This document shows, one piece after another, positions 41,294 to 50,816 of a stretch of DNA of 64,000 bases. The DNA is taken from NCBI RefSeq assembly GCF_004379255.2, contig NC_056047.1:27790293-27854292 (forward strand). Reading direction: 5' to 3'. A program made the position numbers and the translations under genes. This stretch comes from Salvia splendens. Lineage: Eukaryota; Streptophyta; Magnoliopsida; Lamiales; Lamiaceae. The notes under the pieces are model-generated. The model was not told where the DNA came from. It searched no databases and saw only the letters and a program-made list of their open reading frames with translations. Positions within the stretch are counted from its first letter, which is position 1; the number at the start of each line of letters is the position of its first letter.

Positions 41294-41844
41294 GGACGTG
41301 GAAACGGTAGAAGAGGCCTATTTGGGTTGAGTCGGATGCACAACAAGCGGTTAAGCTCCTAAATGGCACGCACTGGGGACCGGCCCACATTAGTCGGGTG
41401 ATGGCACGACTAGCAATCCTCAAGCGCCAACAAGACACCCGTATCACCTTCATCCACCGGGAAGGGAATAGAGCAGGAGATCTCCTCGCCAAAATGGGAT
41501 TAGAAAGAAATGACTACTGGCGTATGAATGCCCTCACGGCACCAAGGCACCTCACAGCGATGATTAGGATGGATGCAATGGGTATCCCGAACATTCGGGT
41601 CCATAATGAAGAGGAAGAATAGGCTCGAGTTTTGGTGGAAAGGGATATTGTCTTTCTTTTGTTGAATTGTAGTTTACCTTTTGAAAGGGAGTATGATGTG
41701 GTCCGGGCTTGTGGAACGGGACCGCATACTACTCCAAATTTTCGTTTAGGCACACCACTGTCGGGTGTGGCCACGTTTTGTATTCAACCACTTTTGAAAT
41801 ATAGGGATGAGGGACCCACGAACCCTCCACCGTGAAGGTGTTTG

Positions 41845-41876
<32 letters not shown>
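41294..41876 (+). mobile_element. LINE I: short 5'-truncated LINE in gypsy-2 gag
   Basis: About 580 bases with the ORF2 end, the three-hairpin 3' UTR and poly-A (41848-41876). At its 5' edge 22 bases (41295-41316) copy the gag target at 41228-41249 and are not LINE sequence. The subfamily differs from B and F in its C-terminus (NIRVHNEEEE). Confidence 0.9.
41317..41622 (+). pseudogene. ORF2: LINE I ORF2 C-terminal fragment (RNase H end)
   Basis: Open for about 100 codons, starting inside RNase H at IWVESDAQQAVKLLNG and continuing through FIHREGNRAGDLLAKMG to the stop after HNEEEE. It has the third and fourth acidic positions only; the first two are lost by truncation. Dead fragment. Confidence 0.88.
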
Positions 41877-41878
<2 letters not shown>

Positions 41879-43073
41879 GAAGATCCCAACATTCCAAGGA
41901 AGGAGTGACCCCGAAGCTTATTTGGAGAGGGAGAGAAAGGTGGACTCATCTTTGAATGTCACAACTATTCCGAGGAGAAAAAGGTTAGACTTGCTGCTAT
42001 TGAATTCACTGACTATGCTATAGTTTGGTGGGATCAATTGACAACCAGTACAAGGCGATACGGAGGAAGACCAGTTTCGACTTGGGAAGAAATGAAAAGC
42101 ATAATGCGTAAGAGATTTGTGCCTTCTCATTATTTTCGTGAATTGTATCAAAAATTACAATCTATGAAACAAGGTACTAAATCTGTTGATGAGTATTACA
42201 AAGACATGGAGATTGCCATGATTAGGGCAAATGTTGAAGAAGATAGAGAAGCAACTATGGCTCGATTCTTATGTGGGCTGAATAGGGAGATTGCAAACAT
42301 TGTAGAGCTTCAACACTATGTGGAGTTGGAGGACATGGTTCATATGGCCATGAAGGTGGAGGGACAATTGAAGAAGAAGGGAACAATCCAAAAGAATTTT
42401 TCAACAAGTTCTCATTCTTCAAGGACAAAAGAGTGGACTTCATCCAAATCCAATTTTGGGGCAGGTTCTAAACCCCAAAATGAAGCGTCGACATCCAAGT
42501 CCAAAGAATTTGAGAAGGGTAAAGGTATTTCTACTTCTACTTCTACTCGAAATAGAGATATCAAATGTTTTCGTTGTCAAGGTGTTGGACACATTGCATC
42601 TCAATGTCCAAACAAAAGGGTGATGATTTTGAAGCCAAATGGAGAGATAGAATCTGAAAGTGAACGTGAAGATGATGATGATGAGGAGGAGGATAAACAA
42701 TTGGAGGAGATTGGACCAGAACATGGAGAACTTTTGGTCGTTCGAAGGGCTCTAAACATGCAAAACAGAAATGATGATCAACAAAGGGAGAACATCTTCC
42801 ACACAAGGTGTTTGGTCCAAGGTAAACTTTGCATAATGATTATTGATGGTGGTAGTTGTGCAAATGTTGCAAGTTCTGAAATGGTGGAAAAGTTGACCTT
42901 AACAACGGAAAAACATCCTAATCCGTACAAGCTACAATGGCTAAATGAATGTGGAGAAATTCGAGTGACTAAGCGAGTTCTAATTTCGTTTTCAATTGGC
43001 AATTATAAAGATGATGTTCTTTGTGATGTTGTGCCAATGCATGCTAGTCACATTCTTTTGGGGAGGCCATGGC

Positions 43074-43077
<4 letters not shown>

Positions 43078-43108
<31 letters not shown>

Positions 43109-46100
43109 CAAACACCTTTATGGTGGAGGGTTCGTGGGTCCCTCATCCCTATATATCAACGACGAAAGGTAACAGAACATGGCCACACCCAAAAGTGATG
43201 TGCCAGATCAAACTCAGGAGTAGTGTGCGGTCCGGTTCCACATACCCGGACCTGGACCTCATCCTACTCCCTTTCAAAACCAAAATACAATTGAACACAT
43301 ACAAAAGCCCATTACTTCTACCTCTACGACATCCGGTACGAATCAGGATCGATGGCCACTTTCCGGGCCTCGTGCTACTCTCGCTCATCATCTCTCACCC
43401 GAAGATTGGGGACTCCCATTTCGTCCATCCGGATGATGGCTCTAATTGTTGCTGGAACATTTTGTGAGGACATTTGTTGGAAATGATCTTGTTCCGCTCC
43501 CATTTTGGCGAGCAAATCGGCCGCCTTGTTGCCCTCCCTAGGGATGAAAGTGGCCCTGACGGTATGTCTACGCTTAAAGCCATGTAGCCGGGCCATTACG
43601 CGGCGAACTTGTGCCGGGCCCCAAGCCGAGCCATTGAGCAACTTAATGGCTTGTTCCGCATCTGCTTCAACCCAAATGGGTAGGTTGAACCCCTTTGCTA
43701 CCTCCAACCCATGGTGAATGGCCATAAGCTCGGCCTCAAGAGCCGAGTGAGCGGCGAGTGGGGTTGCAAAAGCTACAAGCAGCTTCCCATTGTGGTCCCG
43801 AACCAGACCCCCTCCGCCGCCCATGTTTGTTGCCTCAGAGAACGCCCCATCCGTGTTAAGCTTGATCCATGTGCGTTCCGGGGGATGCCACTTAACCGGC
43901 ATAACTAACGGTCTCGGCCCCCTTGTCTCGGGGTGGTTCGGAAGGCTCATTCCGATTTTTACTCCCTTCCAATGTTTCGGCTTGATGTGTCCGTTGGCCA
44001 TGTTGTTGTAGATGAACATGTGAACCTGCCAAACAACATTGTACGGTTTGAACTGAATTTGCTCATGTCGACTCCTATTTCTCTCCGCCCAAAGGAACCA
44101 CAAAATGAGGTAAGGAATGACTCGGCTAAGATGTCTTCTATCCTGTTGTTGGGTCCTAGCGGACCATACTTGCAACCTGTCCGGGATGGTGTCGTTCACC
44201 CTAAGGGGTGGGGCCGAGCCTTCGAACCAGCCGTTGAACTCCTTCCAAACACATGTTGCTCCCCACCCCCGAATGAAGAGATGTTGGAGGGACTCGGTAT
44301 TAGGCCTCCGTGGGCAGCATTGGCATTTCGACGCAAGCTCAATTTTCCTCCACTGGAGCTTGGAATCAACCGGTATCCTGTTTGACAAAAGTCGCCAATT
44401 GAAGATCGCAATAGATTTTGTAAGTCCAGCCTTCCAAATGTCATCGAGGCCTTGAATGCTTGGTCTTTGTGAGCGTATTGTCTCCCAAGTCGTCGCGAGC
44501 GAGAACTCCCCGAGCCGAGAGAGTTTCCATCGGGGGACATCCGGTTCTCCCGCAACTATTGGGGTATCAAGGATTTGTGTGATAATCTCTTGAGGCATTC
44601 CAGCCTGGTTGTGAAGTTGCCGTAGCTTAATCTCATCCCATGTTTCACCCCCAATGTATTCCGAAACCTTGGTCGAAGGGGTGCCTCTATCGTCAAGGCA
44701 GAGCTCGCGAAGGGGGTATTCCCCAAGCCAAATGTCATCCCAAAAGTAGGCATCGCCCTGGCCGATCACCCATCTAATATTCGGGTTCGCTTGATTTCTC
44801 ACTTTCATTAGCCGCTTCCATGTCGGGCTGTTTCTCCCCGAAGGAGAGGCCGCAAGGGGAGAGTTTTTGTGGCAATACGTGGCCTTCATGTACCTAGCCC
44901 AAAGGGAATTTTGCTCCCGGAACCTCCACCAAAGTTTGATACTGAAGGCCCGGAGGACTTCTTTGGTCTTACGGATGCCGAGACCCCCTTCAGAGGTGGG
45001 GAGGCAGATCTGATCCCACCCAATCCAATGCGTCTTTTTTCTCTCTGTTGACGATCCCCAGAAGAAACGGGCCATCTGCTGATCCAATTGCTTAAGGGCC
45101 CCGGAGGTTGGTTCAATGGCCTGGAAGATGTGCAGCGGCACCGCTTCAAGGGTGCTTTGGAGTAGGGTAAGCCCACCTCCGAAGGAGAGATGTCGGTGGG
45201 CCCACCCCGAGATTCGGGCAGCAATCTTTTCCCGAAGAAACATAAACATATCTGTACGTTTGACACCACGGTAGATAGGAACCCCAAGGTAAAGGAACGG
45301 GAAAGTACCTCGTGTGAAGCCTCCTTCATTTTGAATAGTGATGGCGCATCCTTCATGTTGTTCGGCAATGTAAAAGTTGCTTTTTGCCAAGTTGATCTGC
45401 TGCCCGGAGACCCTGGCATAATTTTCCAGGCAAGTCCGCAAACGCCTAAGAGGGCCCTCCGCTGCTTGTGTGAAAATCACAATGTCGTCGGCGTAGGCAA
45501 GGTGGCTTATTTCCATGCAGTGGCGAGAGGCTCTGAAAATCATCTCTTTCTTTCTCAAAATGAGCCTGTCTAGTTCCCTTGAGAGGTAGTCAGCTGCAAT
45601 CACAAAAAGGGTCGGAGAAATTGGATCTCCCTGTCTGAGGCCTCGGGTGGACTTAAAGAAACCGGAGGGGGCACCATTGACCAGCACCGAGAACCAGCAG
45701 GATCCCACACATCTCTCAATCAGGGAGACCCACGGGGCCGGGAAACCCATCCGGTGTAACACTTTCAGGAGGAATGTCCATTGGACCCGGTCATAGGCCT
45801 TGGCCATATCGATTTTAACCGCGACATTAGGAGCCGACCCACATCTCGAGAGCTCGTGGAACATCTCCTGTGCCAAAAGGACATTATCGTTAAGGAGCCG
45901 TCCCTTCACAAATCCACTCTGGTTTGGCGAGATAATCATAGGGAGGAGCCCAGTCATTCTCTTCGACATAATCTTTGTGATAATCTTGTTGACGACGTTG
46001 CACAAGCTAATAGGGCGGTAGTCGCTCCACGATTCCGGCACAGGCTTTTTTGGAATGAGAACAATGCTTGTGGCCGTGACGCTACGTGGGAGGTAGGCGC

Positions 46101-46811
46101 CCCCGAAAACTTGGCCGATAGCCGCCACCACGTCCGGCCCAACCGTCGCCCAACAAGCCTGGTAGAACAAGGCCGTGAAACCATCCGGCCCTGGGGCACT
46201 GTCCCCGTAGATATCAAAAACAGCATTTTTGACTTCCTCTGCGGATGGTGTCTCGGGTAGTGCAGCCACTTCAGCCAAGGGTGGGAGTTGATGAATCAAA
46301 TCAAGGTCTGGCTCGGACAAAATGATAGGCCCCGGGGCCAGTAGATCTTGGAAGAACTCCACTGCCGAACTTCTAATCTCCATTTCGTCCGAGATCTCCC
46401 GGCCACCCACATTGATCTTGTGGATGCGCGTGCGGATCCTCTTTTGTTTCACCCAACTTTGGTAGAATTTCGTGTTCTTGTCGCCCTCCCCTAGCCATCT
46501 TAGAGTAGCCTTTTGGCGCCAGAAGTCCTCCTCCATTTTGAGTAGTCGAATGTACTCGGCGATGCATCTATTGATCTCTGTCCTGTTCTCCGGGGTTGGC
46601 CTTTCCTCGAAATTGCTTTGGGCCGTTGCGATTTTCACTTCCATATCCCTGAGGTTTAGATGGATGTTCCCAAAGGTCTCCTTGTTCCATACCTTTAGGG
46701 TTCTCTTAAGCCGTGCAAGTTTGATTTGGAAATTGAGTAGGCCTCCGGATTCCGTCGGTTGCATCCAATCTCCCCGAACGAGATCCATGAATCCCTCGTG
46801 TCTAACCCACA
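43078..46811 (-). mobile_element. LINE J: LINE in gypsy-2 protease region, cut by the gypsy-3 LTR
   Basis: Poly-A as T run 43077-43105, then 3' UTR with hairpins (GGTCCGG/CCGGACC, about 43228-43254) and a long ORF2. The 5' side ends at 46811, where TGATGG of the gypsy-3 LTR starts, so EN, ORF1 and 5' UTR are expected beyond gypsy-3 if they exist. No target-site duplication can be checked inside the window. Confidence 0.9.
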
Positions 46812-46812
46812 T
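43375..46812 (-). CDS. ORF2: LINE J ORF2: RT-zf-RVT-RNase H, open but cut at the 5' side
   Basis: About 1145 codons without a stop, from NMWVRHEGF just after the EN domain to the stop complement at 43375-43377. RT has SAPGPDGFTALFYQA, YRPISLCNVVNKII, VKIDMAKAYDRV, GLRQGDPISPTLF and AYADDIVIF. zf-RVT is CQCCPRRPNTESLQHLF. RNase H shows [38 protein letters not shown] and NKAADLLAKMG. All catalytic motifs present in this part look intact. The EN domain is separated by gypsy-3. The sequence is clearly different from LINE B and LINE D and forms another subfamily. In its present place it cannot be expressed as a whole enzyme. Confidence 0.9.
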   Translation of the reverse strand: MWVRHEGFMDLVRGDWMQPTESGGLLNFQIKLARLKRTLKVWNKETFGNIHLNLRDMEVKIATAQSNFEERPTPENRTEINRCIAEYIRLLKMEEDFWRQKATLRWLGEGDKNTKFYQSWVKQKRIRTRIHKINVGGREISDEMEIRSSAVEFFQDLLAPGPIILSEPDLDLIHQLPPLAEVAALPETPSAEEVKNAVFDIYGDSAPGPDGFTALFYQACWATVGPDVVAAIGQVFGGAYLPRSVTATSIVLIPKKPVPESWSDYRPISLCNVVNKIITKIMSKRMTGLLPMIISPNQSGFVKGRLLNDNVLLAQEMFHELSRCGSAPNVAVKIDMAKAYDRVQWTFLLKVLHRMGFPAPWVSLIERCVGSCWFSVLVNGAPSGFFKSTRGLRQGDPISPTLFVIAADYLSRELDRLILRKKEMIFRASRHCMEISHLAYADDIVIFTQAAEGPLRRLRTCLENYARVSGQQINLAKSNFYIAEQHEGCAITIQNEGGFTRGTFPFLYLGVPIYRGVKRTDMFMFLREKIAARISGWAHRHLSFGGGLTLLQSTLEAVPLHIFQAIEPTSGALKQLDQQMARFFWGSSTERKKTHWIGWDQICLPTSEGGLGIRKTKEVLRAFSIKLWWRFREQNSLWARYMKATYCHKNSPLAASPSGRNSPTWKRLMKVRNQANPNIRWVIGQGDAYFWDDIWLGEYPLRELCLDDRGTPSTKVSEYIGGETWDEIKLRQLHNQAGMPQEIITQILDTPIVAGEPDVPRWKLSRLGEFSLATTWETIRSQRPSIQGLDDIWKAGLTKSIAIFNWRLLSNRIPVDSKLQWRKIELASKCQCCPRRPNTESLQHLFIRGWGATCVWKEFNGWFEGSAPPLRVNDTIPDRLQVWSARTQQQDRRHLSRVIPYLILWFLWAERNRSRHEQIQFKPYNVVWQVHMFIYNNMANGHIKPKHWKGVKIGMSLPNHPETRGPRPLVMPVKWHPPERTWIKLNTDGAFSEATNMGGGGGLVRDHNGKLLVAFATPLAAHSALEAELMAIHHGLEVAKGFNLPIWVEADAEQAIKLLNGSAWGPAQVRRVMARLHGFKRRHTVRATFIPREGNKAADLLAKMGAEQDHFQQMSSQNVPATIRAIIRMDEMGVPNLRVRDDERE

Positions 46813-47181
46813 GATGGAGGTACACCCAAGCTGATCAACAAGGACAAGAAGATGGATCCATTAATCATTCAAAGTGGACCAATTACAAGAGCTAGAGCTA
46901 AGAAGATAAAGGAGTCCATGATGCTTTTAGTTGATGAAATAAAAGCCCAATTCCAAGACCATTCAACATTGGGCCAAATGGTGAATATTATTCAAGTTAG
47001 TGGGCAGCCCAATGCATGAAGTTTTGAGTCAATATATATCACATTTTGGAGGCCCAAATTGAAGATAAATGATGCATTTTCGTCCAAGTTGGAGCAGCAA
47101 AAATGAAGAGTCATTTTTAAGTTACTTTTTGAGTTAAATAAGTGACTTTAGATGTCCTAAAGTCACACCAATAGTTAGGAG

Positions 47182-47212
<31 letters not shown>

Positions 47213-47439
47213 CAAACACACCCCAAAGGGCGGAGGGTTGAGGCGGACCCACACCTGTGCATTACTAAAACCATTGATTACAAACAAACATACACCGAGT
47301 CGCCCAAAAGTGACGACTCGCCAAGGCATGACAAATTAGAGTACAACGAGGGCCTCCCTAACAACTAGAGGTGGTCATCTATATACTCTCAAAATCCAAT
47401 TACCATTTGATACAACCTTTGTACACTTCAATCCATCAC
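47213..47439 (-). other. LINE G 3' UTR with hairpins
   Basis: On the minus strand a 9-pair stem with loop containing ACTTTTG can form (47295-47322, arms CGAGTCG/CGACTCG), in the same place and with the same loop as the CACACC/GGTGTG hairpin of the autonomous LINEs. A second, CGCCC/GGGTG-type hairpin lies beside the poly-A. Confidence 0.7.
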
Positions 47440-48395
47440 CTAGCTAAGGCCCGCAATAGGGATACCTCCGCTAGGCACATGCTCTCCTGGGTCAAGGTCC
47501 TCGATGTGGCCCTCGATCTCCCGGTTGGGGCGCCCACATGCTACACTCATGGAGCTAAAGCTCGCGTCATTCGCACCCGATGAGACACTCCCAAATGTCA
47601 CCGTAACAACATTCTCCTTCAAATGCCAATCATCCACGTGTGGAGCCTTGGTGTGCATATCGCCCTCATGCACTTTTCCTTTCCTCCTCCTCGACACCAA
47701 TTGGAAGCCATCCTCATCCACATTTGGGTGACTCCTACTAGCCACTCTTGACTTCGACGATCCCGCACCCAATGTACCCTCGATGTGCTCCGCGTGGTTG
47801 TTACAATCTTTGGACTTCTCCAACTGTCCAATGGACGATGGAGTGCTATTCGCCTTTGGGCGCCACTCACGGTGGATGATCTTGGCGGCATGGCTTGAAA
47901 GGTTCTCCTTGTATGATGCTCGGCGACCCTTGTCTCTACCCCGAGACTTCCTTCCCGCTGCATGGCAATCCTCTTTCTCATGCCCAACATGTTTACAATT
48001 ATCACAAAACAATGGAATACGGTCCCATGCCACTTTGTACCTCGAGTCTTTGCCTCGGATATTAAGGATGATCTCATCCGTCGGGGGAGTAGAGATGTCA
48101 ATCTCTACGCAAATCCTTGCGAAGGAGAGTCGGCTTTGATGAATTGTGGCATGATCGGCTTGTAGTGGCTTGCCAAGGAGCTTACCGATTGCCAAGAGGG
48201 CCGATTCCTCATAGAGATGAGCCGGTATACCAATTATGTTGCACCACACGGCAACAATTGGCGACTCAAAGAACGTGTCAAAATCCGGCGCCCACTTGAA
48301 CACCCTCATCGGATGGCAATCAACATACCAATTCGGACTCCCATTAGGGCCATTTAGCACCTTAGCATAATCGGTCACCTCTTGAAATTGGAGTA
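47440..48395 (-). pseudogene. ORF1: LINE G ORF1, 5'-truncated but open
   Basis: Open for about 315 codons from the truncation point to the stop after GGIPIAGLS. It has the DUF4283 part (LLQFQEVTDYAKVLNG, HPMRVFKWAPDFDTFFES, SRLSFARICVEIDIS), the knuckle FCDNCKHVGHEKEDC, and the family-specific tail VSRRRKGKVHEGD and GGIPIAG. It keeps the HPMRVFKW region that LINE E lost. After its stop the 3' UTR begins at once, with no trace of ORF2. Binding of RNA is inferred from the domain. Confidence 0.88.
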
Positions 48396-48499
48396 AAACC
48401 AGATTATCAATCAAGGAAATCCGCTGCCAAACCTTATACGTGGGGTTCTTGGATCAATATATCCAACGGGTCCTTCGTCGTATCCCAATCCATATCATT

Positions 48500-48513
48500 T
48501 GGTATCACGAGCC
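48500..48513 (+). other. gypsy-3 primer-binding site
   Basis: 'tggtatcacgagcc', same as at 40512 and at the same distance from the LTR end (48497). Confidence 0.75.
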
Positions 48514-48938
48514 AACTGGTATTGATCTATCCATAGCTTTATCTTACATTGTTTATCTTTCATATCCTTGAAAAAAAAATCCAAAAAAAAAAAAAAAAAT
48601 CCAAAAAAAAATCCGAAAAAAAAATCAGAAAAAAATTCGAAAAAAAAAATCCAAAAAAAAAAAAAATCCGAAAAAAAAAACCCCAATACATATTTCACCT
48701 CATATTTTCTTGACCATTTCCTTTCATCCTTCATTCAAGGGCTGAAGTTTGGTTGGTCGTTATTAGTTCTTGTTTTGTTTTTGATTTGTTTTTTTACTTG
48801 TGTTATCTTTGCAAAAGAGAAAGAGTGGTAAAAGGCTTGAGTGGTGAGGTTATTTGAGGGGAGGTAAAAGCCAACGAGTGATATACACGAGTGTTTTGTG
48901 AGGTTTAATTTTGTGTGATACACGAGTGAACTGTGAGG
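48514..48938 (+). other. gypsy-3 leader
   Basis: A-rich interrupted runs (48567-48680, repeated 'aaaatccaaaaaaa' units) followed by the conserved leader text also seen at 1-261. No gene. Confidence 0.7.
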
Positions 48939-50087
48939 ATGGATTCTACTGACGATCATATTCCAGTTGATCCTACGTTGAAAGCCATGCAACAACAATT
49001 TGCAAGGTGTGCACGGATTCTGGAAAGTGTTTCAGGGCGGTTGGAGAGGCTAGAAGTTCAGGCAACAAATGAAAATAATAACGAGGAGGAAGAGAGTGGA
49101 GGAGAAGATGATGCTTCATATAGGCATCGAAATGAGAGACGTGGAAACGGTAGAAGAGGGCGTACAAATGAAGTGGATGGTGATTTGAGAAGCATCAAAC
49201 TGAAGATCCCAACATTCCAAGGAAGGAGTGACCCCGAAGCTTATTTGGAGTGGGAGAGAAAGGTGGATCTCATCTTTGAATGTCACAACTATTCCGAGGA
49301 GAAAAAGGTTAGACTTGCTGCTATTGAATTCACTGACTATGCTATAGTTTGGTGGGATCAATTGACAACCAGTACAAGGCGATACGGAGGAAGACCAGTT
49401 TCGACTTGGGAAGAAATGAAAAGCATAATGCGTAAGAGATTTGTACCTTCTCATTATTTTCGTGAATTGTATCAAAAATTACAATCTATGAAACAAGGTA
49501 CTAAATCTGTTGATGAGTACTACAAAGACATGGAGATTGCCATGATTAGGGCAAATGTTGAAGAAGATAGAGAAGCAACTATGGCTCGATTCTTATGTGG
49601 GCTGAATAGGGAGACTGCAAACATTGTGGAGCTTCAACACTATGTGGAGTTGGAGGACATGGTTCATATGGCCATGAAGGTGGAGGGACAATTGAAGAAG
49701 AAGGGAACAATCCAAAAGAATTTTTCAACAAGTTCTCATTCTTCAAGGACAAAAGAGTGGACTTCAACCAAACCCAATTTTGGGGCAGGTTCTAAACCCC
49801 AAAATGAGGCGTCGACATCCAAGTCCAAAGAATTTGAGAAGGGTAAAGGTATTTCTACTTCTACTTCTACTCGAAATAGAGATATCAAATGTTTTCGTTG
49901 TCAAGGTGTTGGACACATTGCATCTCAATGTCCAAACAAAAGGGTGATGATTTTGAAGCCAAATGGAGAGATAGAATCTGATAGTGAACGTGAAGATGAT
50001 GATGAGGAGGAGGAGGATAAACAATTGGAGGAGATTGAACCAGAACATGGAGAACTTTTGGTGGTTCGAAGGGCTCTAAACATGTAA
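48939..50087 (+). pseudogene. gag: gypsy-3 gag, ending at a premature stop
   Basis: The best-preserved gag in the window, about 382 codons. ATG at 48939 (MDSTDDHIPVDPTLK). Coiled N-terminus (RLERLEVQ), acidic/basic linker, gag domain (FQGRSDPEAYLEWERK, VWWDQLTTSTRRYGG, FVPSHYFRELYQKLQ), zinc knuckle CFRCQGVGHIASQC at about residue 318, acidic tail. TAA at 50085-50087 stands where gypsy-2 has CAA (ALNMQNRND), so the single gag-pol frame of this family is cut before the protease. One base change is enough to explain it. Confidence 0.9.
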
Positions 50088-50373
50088 AACAGAAACGATG
50101 ATCAGCAAAGGGAGAACATCTTCCACACAAGGTGTTTGGTCCAAGGTAAACTTTGCATAATGATTATTGATGGTGGTAGTTGTGCAAACGTTGCAAGTTC
50201 TGAAATGGTGGAAAAGTTGAGCTTAACAACGGAAAAACATCCTAATCCGTACAAGCTACAATGGCTTAATGAATGTGGAGAAATTCGAGTGACTAAGCGA
50301 GTTCTAATTTCGTTTTCAATTGGCAATTATAAAGATGATGTTCTTTGCGATGTTGTGCCAATGCATGCTAGTC
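50088..50373 (+). pseudogene. pol: gypsy-3 protease, first part
   Basis: Continues the frame after the premature stop: CLVQGKLCIMIIDGGSCANVASSEMV with the Asp-Gly-Gly active site, then NPYKLQWLNECGE and YKDDVLCDVVPMHAS. Interrupted at 50373 by LINE K; it continues at 63101 with HASHILLGRPWQ. Confidence 0.88.
50361..50373 (+). repeat. Left target-site duplication of the LINE K complex (13 bp)
   Basis: 'atgcatgctagtc' here and at 63101-63113, with gypsy-3 protease text continuing correctly across it. Confidence 0.92.
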
Positions 50374-50816
50374 GGAGAGGACCCGAGCTCCCTCATCCCC
50401 AGAACCAATGTCAGGCAAATGGACCGGATTAATGGCCGGAGTGTCTCTCTTTTCATCGGGGTCCGGCGGCTGCCCCATTGTTTCGGCCAGCCGAGAGGGC
50501 TTCGGCAAGGTGTGGCCGAGACGTGGAGTAGAGATTGACGGGAGCCGCGAGCCAAGTCCGACGATGAAGTCGCTTTCGTCGGGGATGGGCCGGGGGTGAC
50601 AAGCGGAGTGGGATTGGGAGGAGGACGGCAGGGTGGTAACCACCAAGGAGGATGAAGAAAGGTGATGAACCGTTGGACGAGGGAGTGGTGGCTGGGGGCG
50701 GCGAATGTCGTCGGGTGGCGAGGTGGTGGTGGGAGATTAGCGGCGGAGGTCAAAGGTGGTACAGTAGGGTGGAGTATTTTAGAGAGAAGGAGGAGCTTCT
50801 CTCACTTAAGTTTTTC
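50374..50816 (-). other. ORF1: Inverted LINE 5' end: 5' UTR and first codons of ORF1
   Basis: The reverse complement starts with the LINE 5' hairpin (GAGAGAAG/CTTCTCTC, about 50779-50806), has a 5' UTR, and enters an ORF1 start MGQPPDPDEKRDT ending in RVLSD at 50374. It aligns with the LINE B ORF1 start (PERLPDPPPESEEP ... DPLSDQP). Opposite in orientation to the poly-A end, as expected for 5' inversion (twin priming). Confidence 0.75.

Larger units (their letters stand above)
39739..43077 (+). mobile_element. gypsy-2: CRM-type element, 5' half in window
   Basis: 5' LTR (39739-40509), primer-binding site, leader and gag with the start of protease. Gag is split by LINE I, and the element stops at 43077, inside the protease (LLGRPWQ), where the LINE J poly-T begins. 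The rest should lie beyond the window. Nearly identical to gypsy-3 where both exist. Confidence 0.9.
41029..43077 (+). pseudogene. gag-pol: gypsy-2 gag and start of protease, split by LINE I
   Basis: ATG at 41029 (MDSTDDHIPVDPKLK). The first part reads the coiled N-terminus and linker to RSIKL at about 41293. After LINE I the text resumes at 41877 with KIPTFQGRSDPEAYLE. A base missing in 'gtggactcatc' (about 41943; gypsy-3 has 'gtggatctcatc') shifts the frame. From there it is open through the gag core (WWDQLTTS, FVPSHYFRELY), the knuckle CFRCQGVGHIASQC, an acidic stretch and the protease with active site IIDGGSCANVAS. Catalytic Asp-Gly-Gly is usual in CRM. It ends at LLGRPWQF, where LINE J is inserted; the open frame past 43077 is fusion with LINE sequence. 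Confidence 0.9.
47186..48395 (-). mobile_element. LINE G: 5'-truncated ORF1-only LINE-like element
   Basis: Poly-A as T run 47186-47212, then a 3' UTR of about 225 bases and ORF1 truncated inside DUF4283. Same family as LINE E. No target-site duplication; instead 290 bases of the LTR are missing. The right joint shares 'aa' between the element (LLQFQEV codons) and the LTR ('aaaccagatt'). Confidence 0.88.
46812..48497 (+). repeat. gypsy-3 5' LTR with LINE G inside and a 290-base deletion
   Basis: Starts TGATGGAGGT and ends CCATATCA at 48497. Against the gypsy-2 LTR, positions equal to 40118-40407 are missing, replaced by LINE G. The missing part includes the TATA box, so this LTR has probably lost its promoter. 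The Pol C-terminus frame (to 47019, GPITRARAKK) is retained. Confidence 0.88.

Noticed and set aside
42038..43198. Gag-protease protein with a poly-Phe/Lys and novel C-terminus
   Set aside because: After 43077 the frame reads through the poly-T tract of LINE J.
48567..48680. CRISPR-like or satellite array in the A-rich repeats
   Set aside because: Irregular A runs of the gypsy leader; no spacers and no fixed unit.
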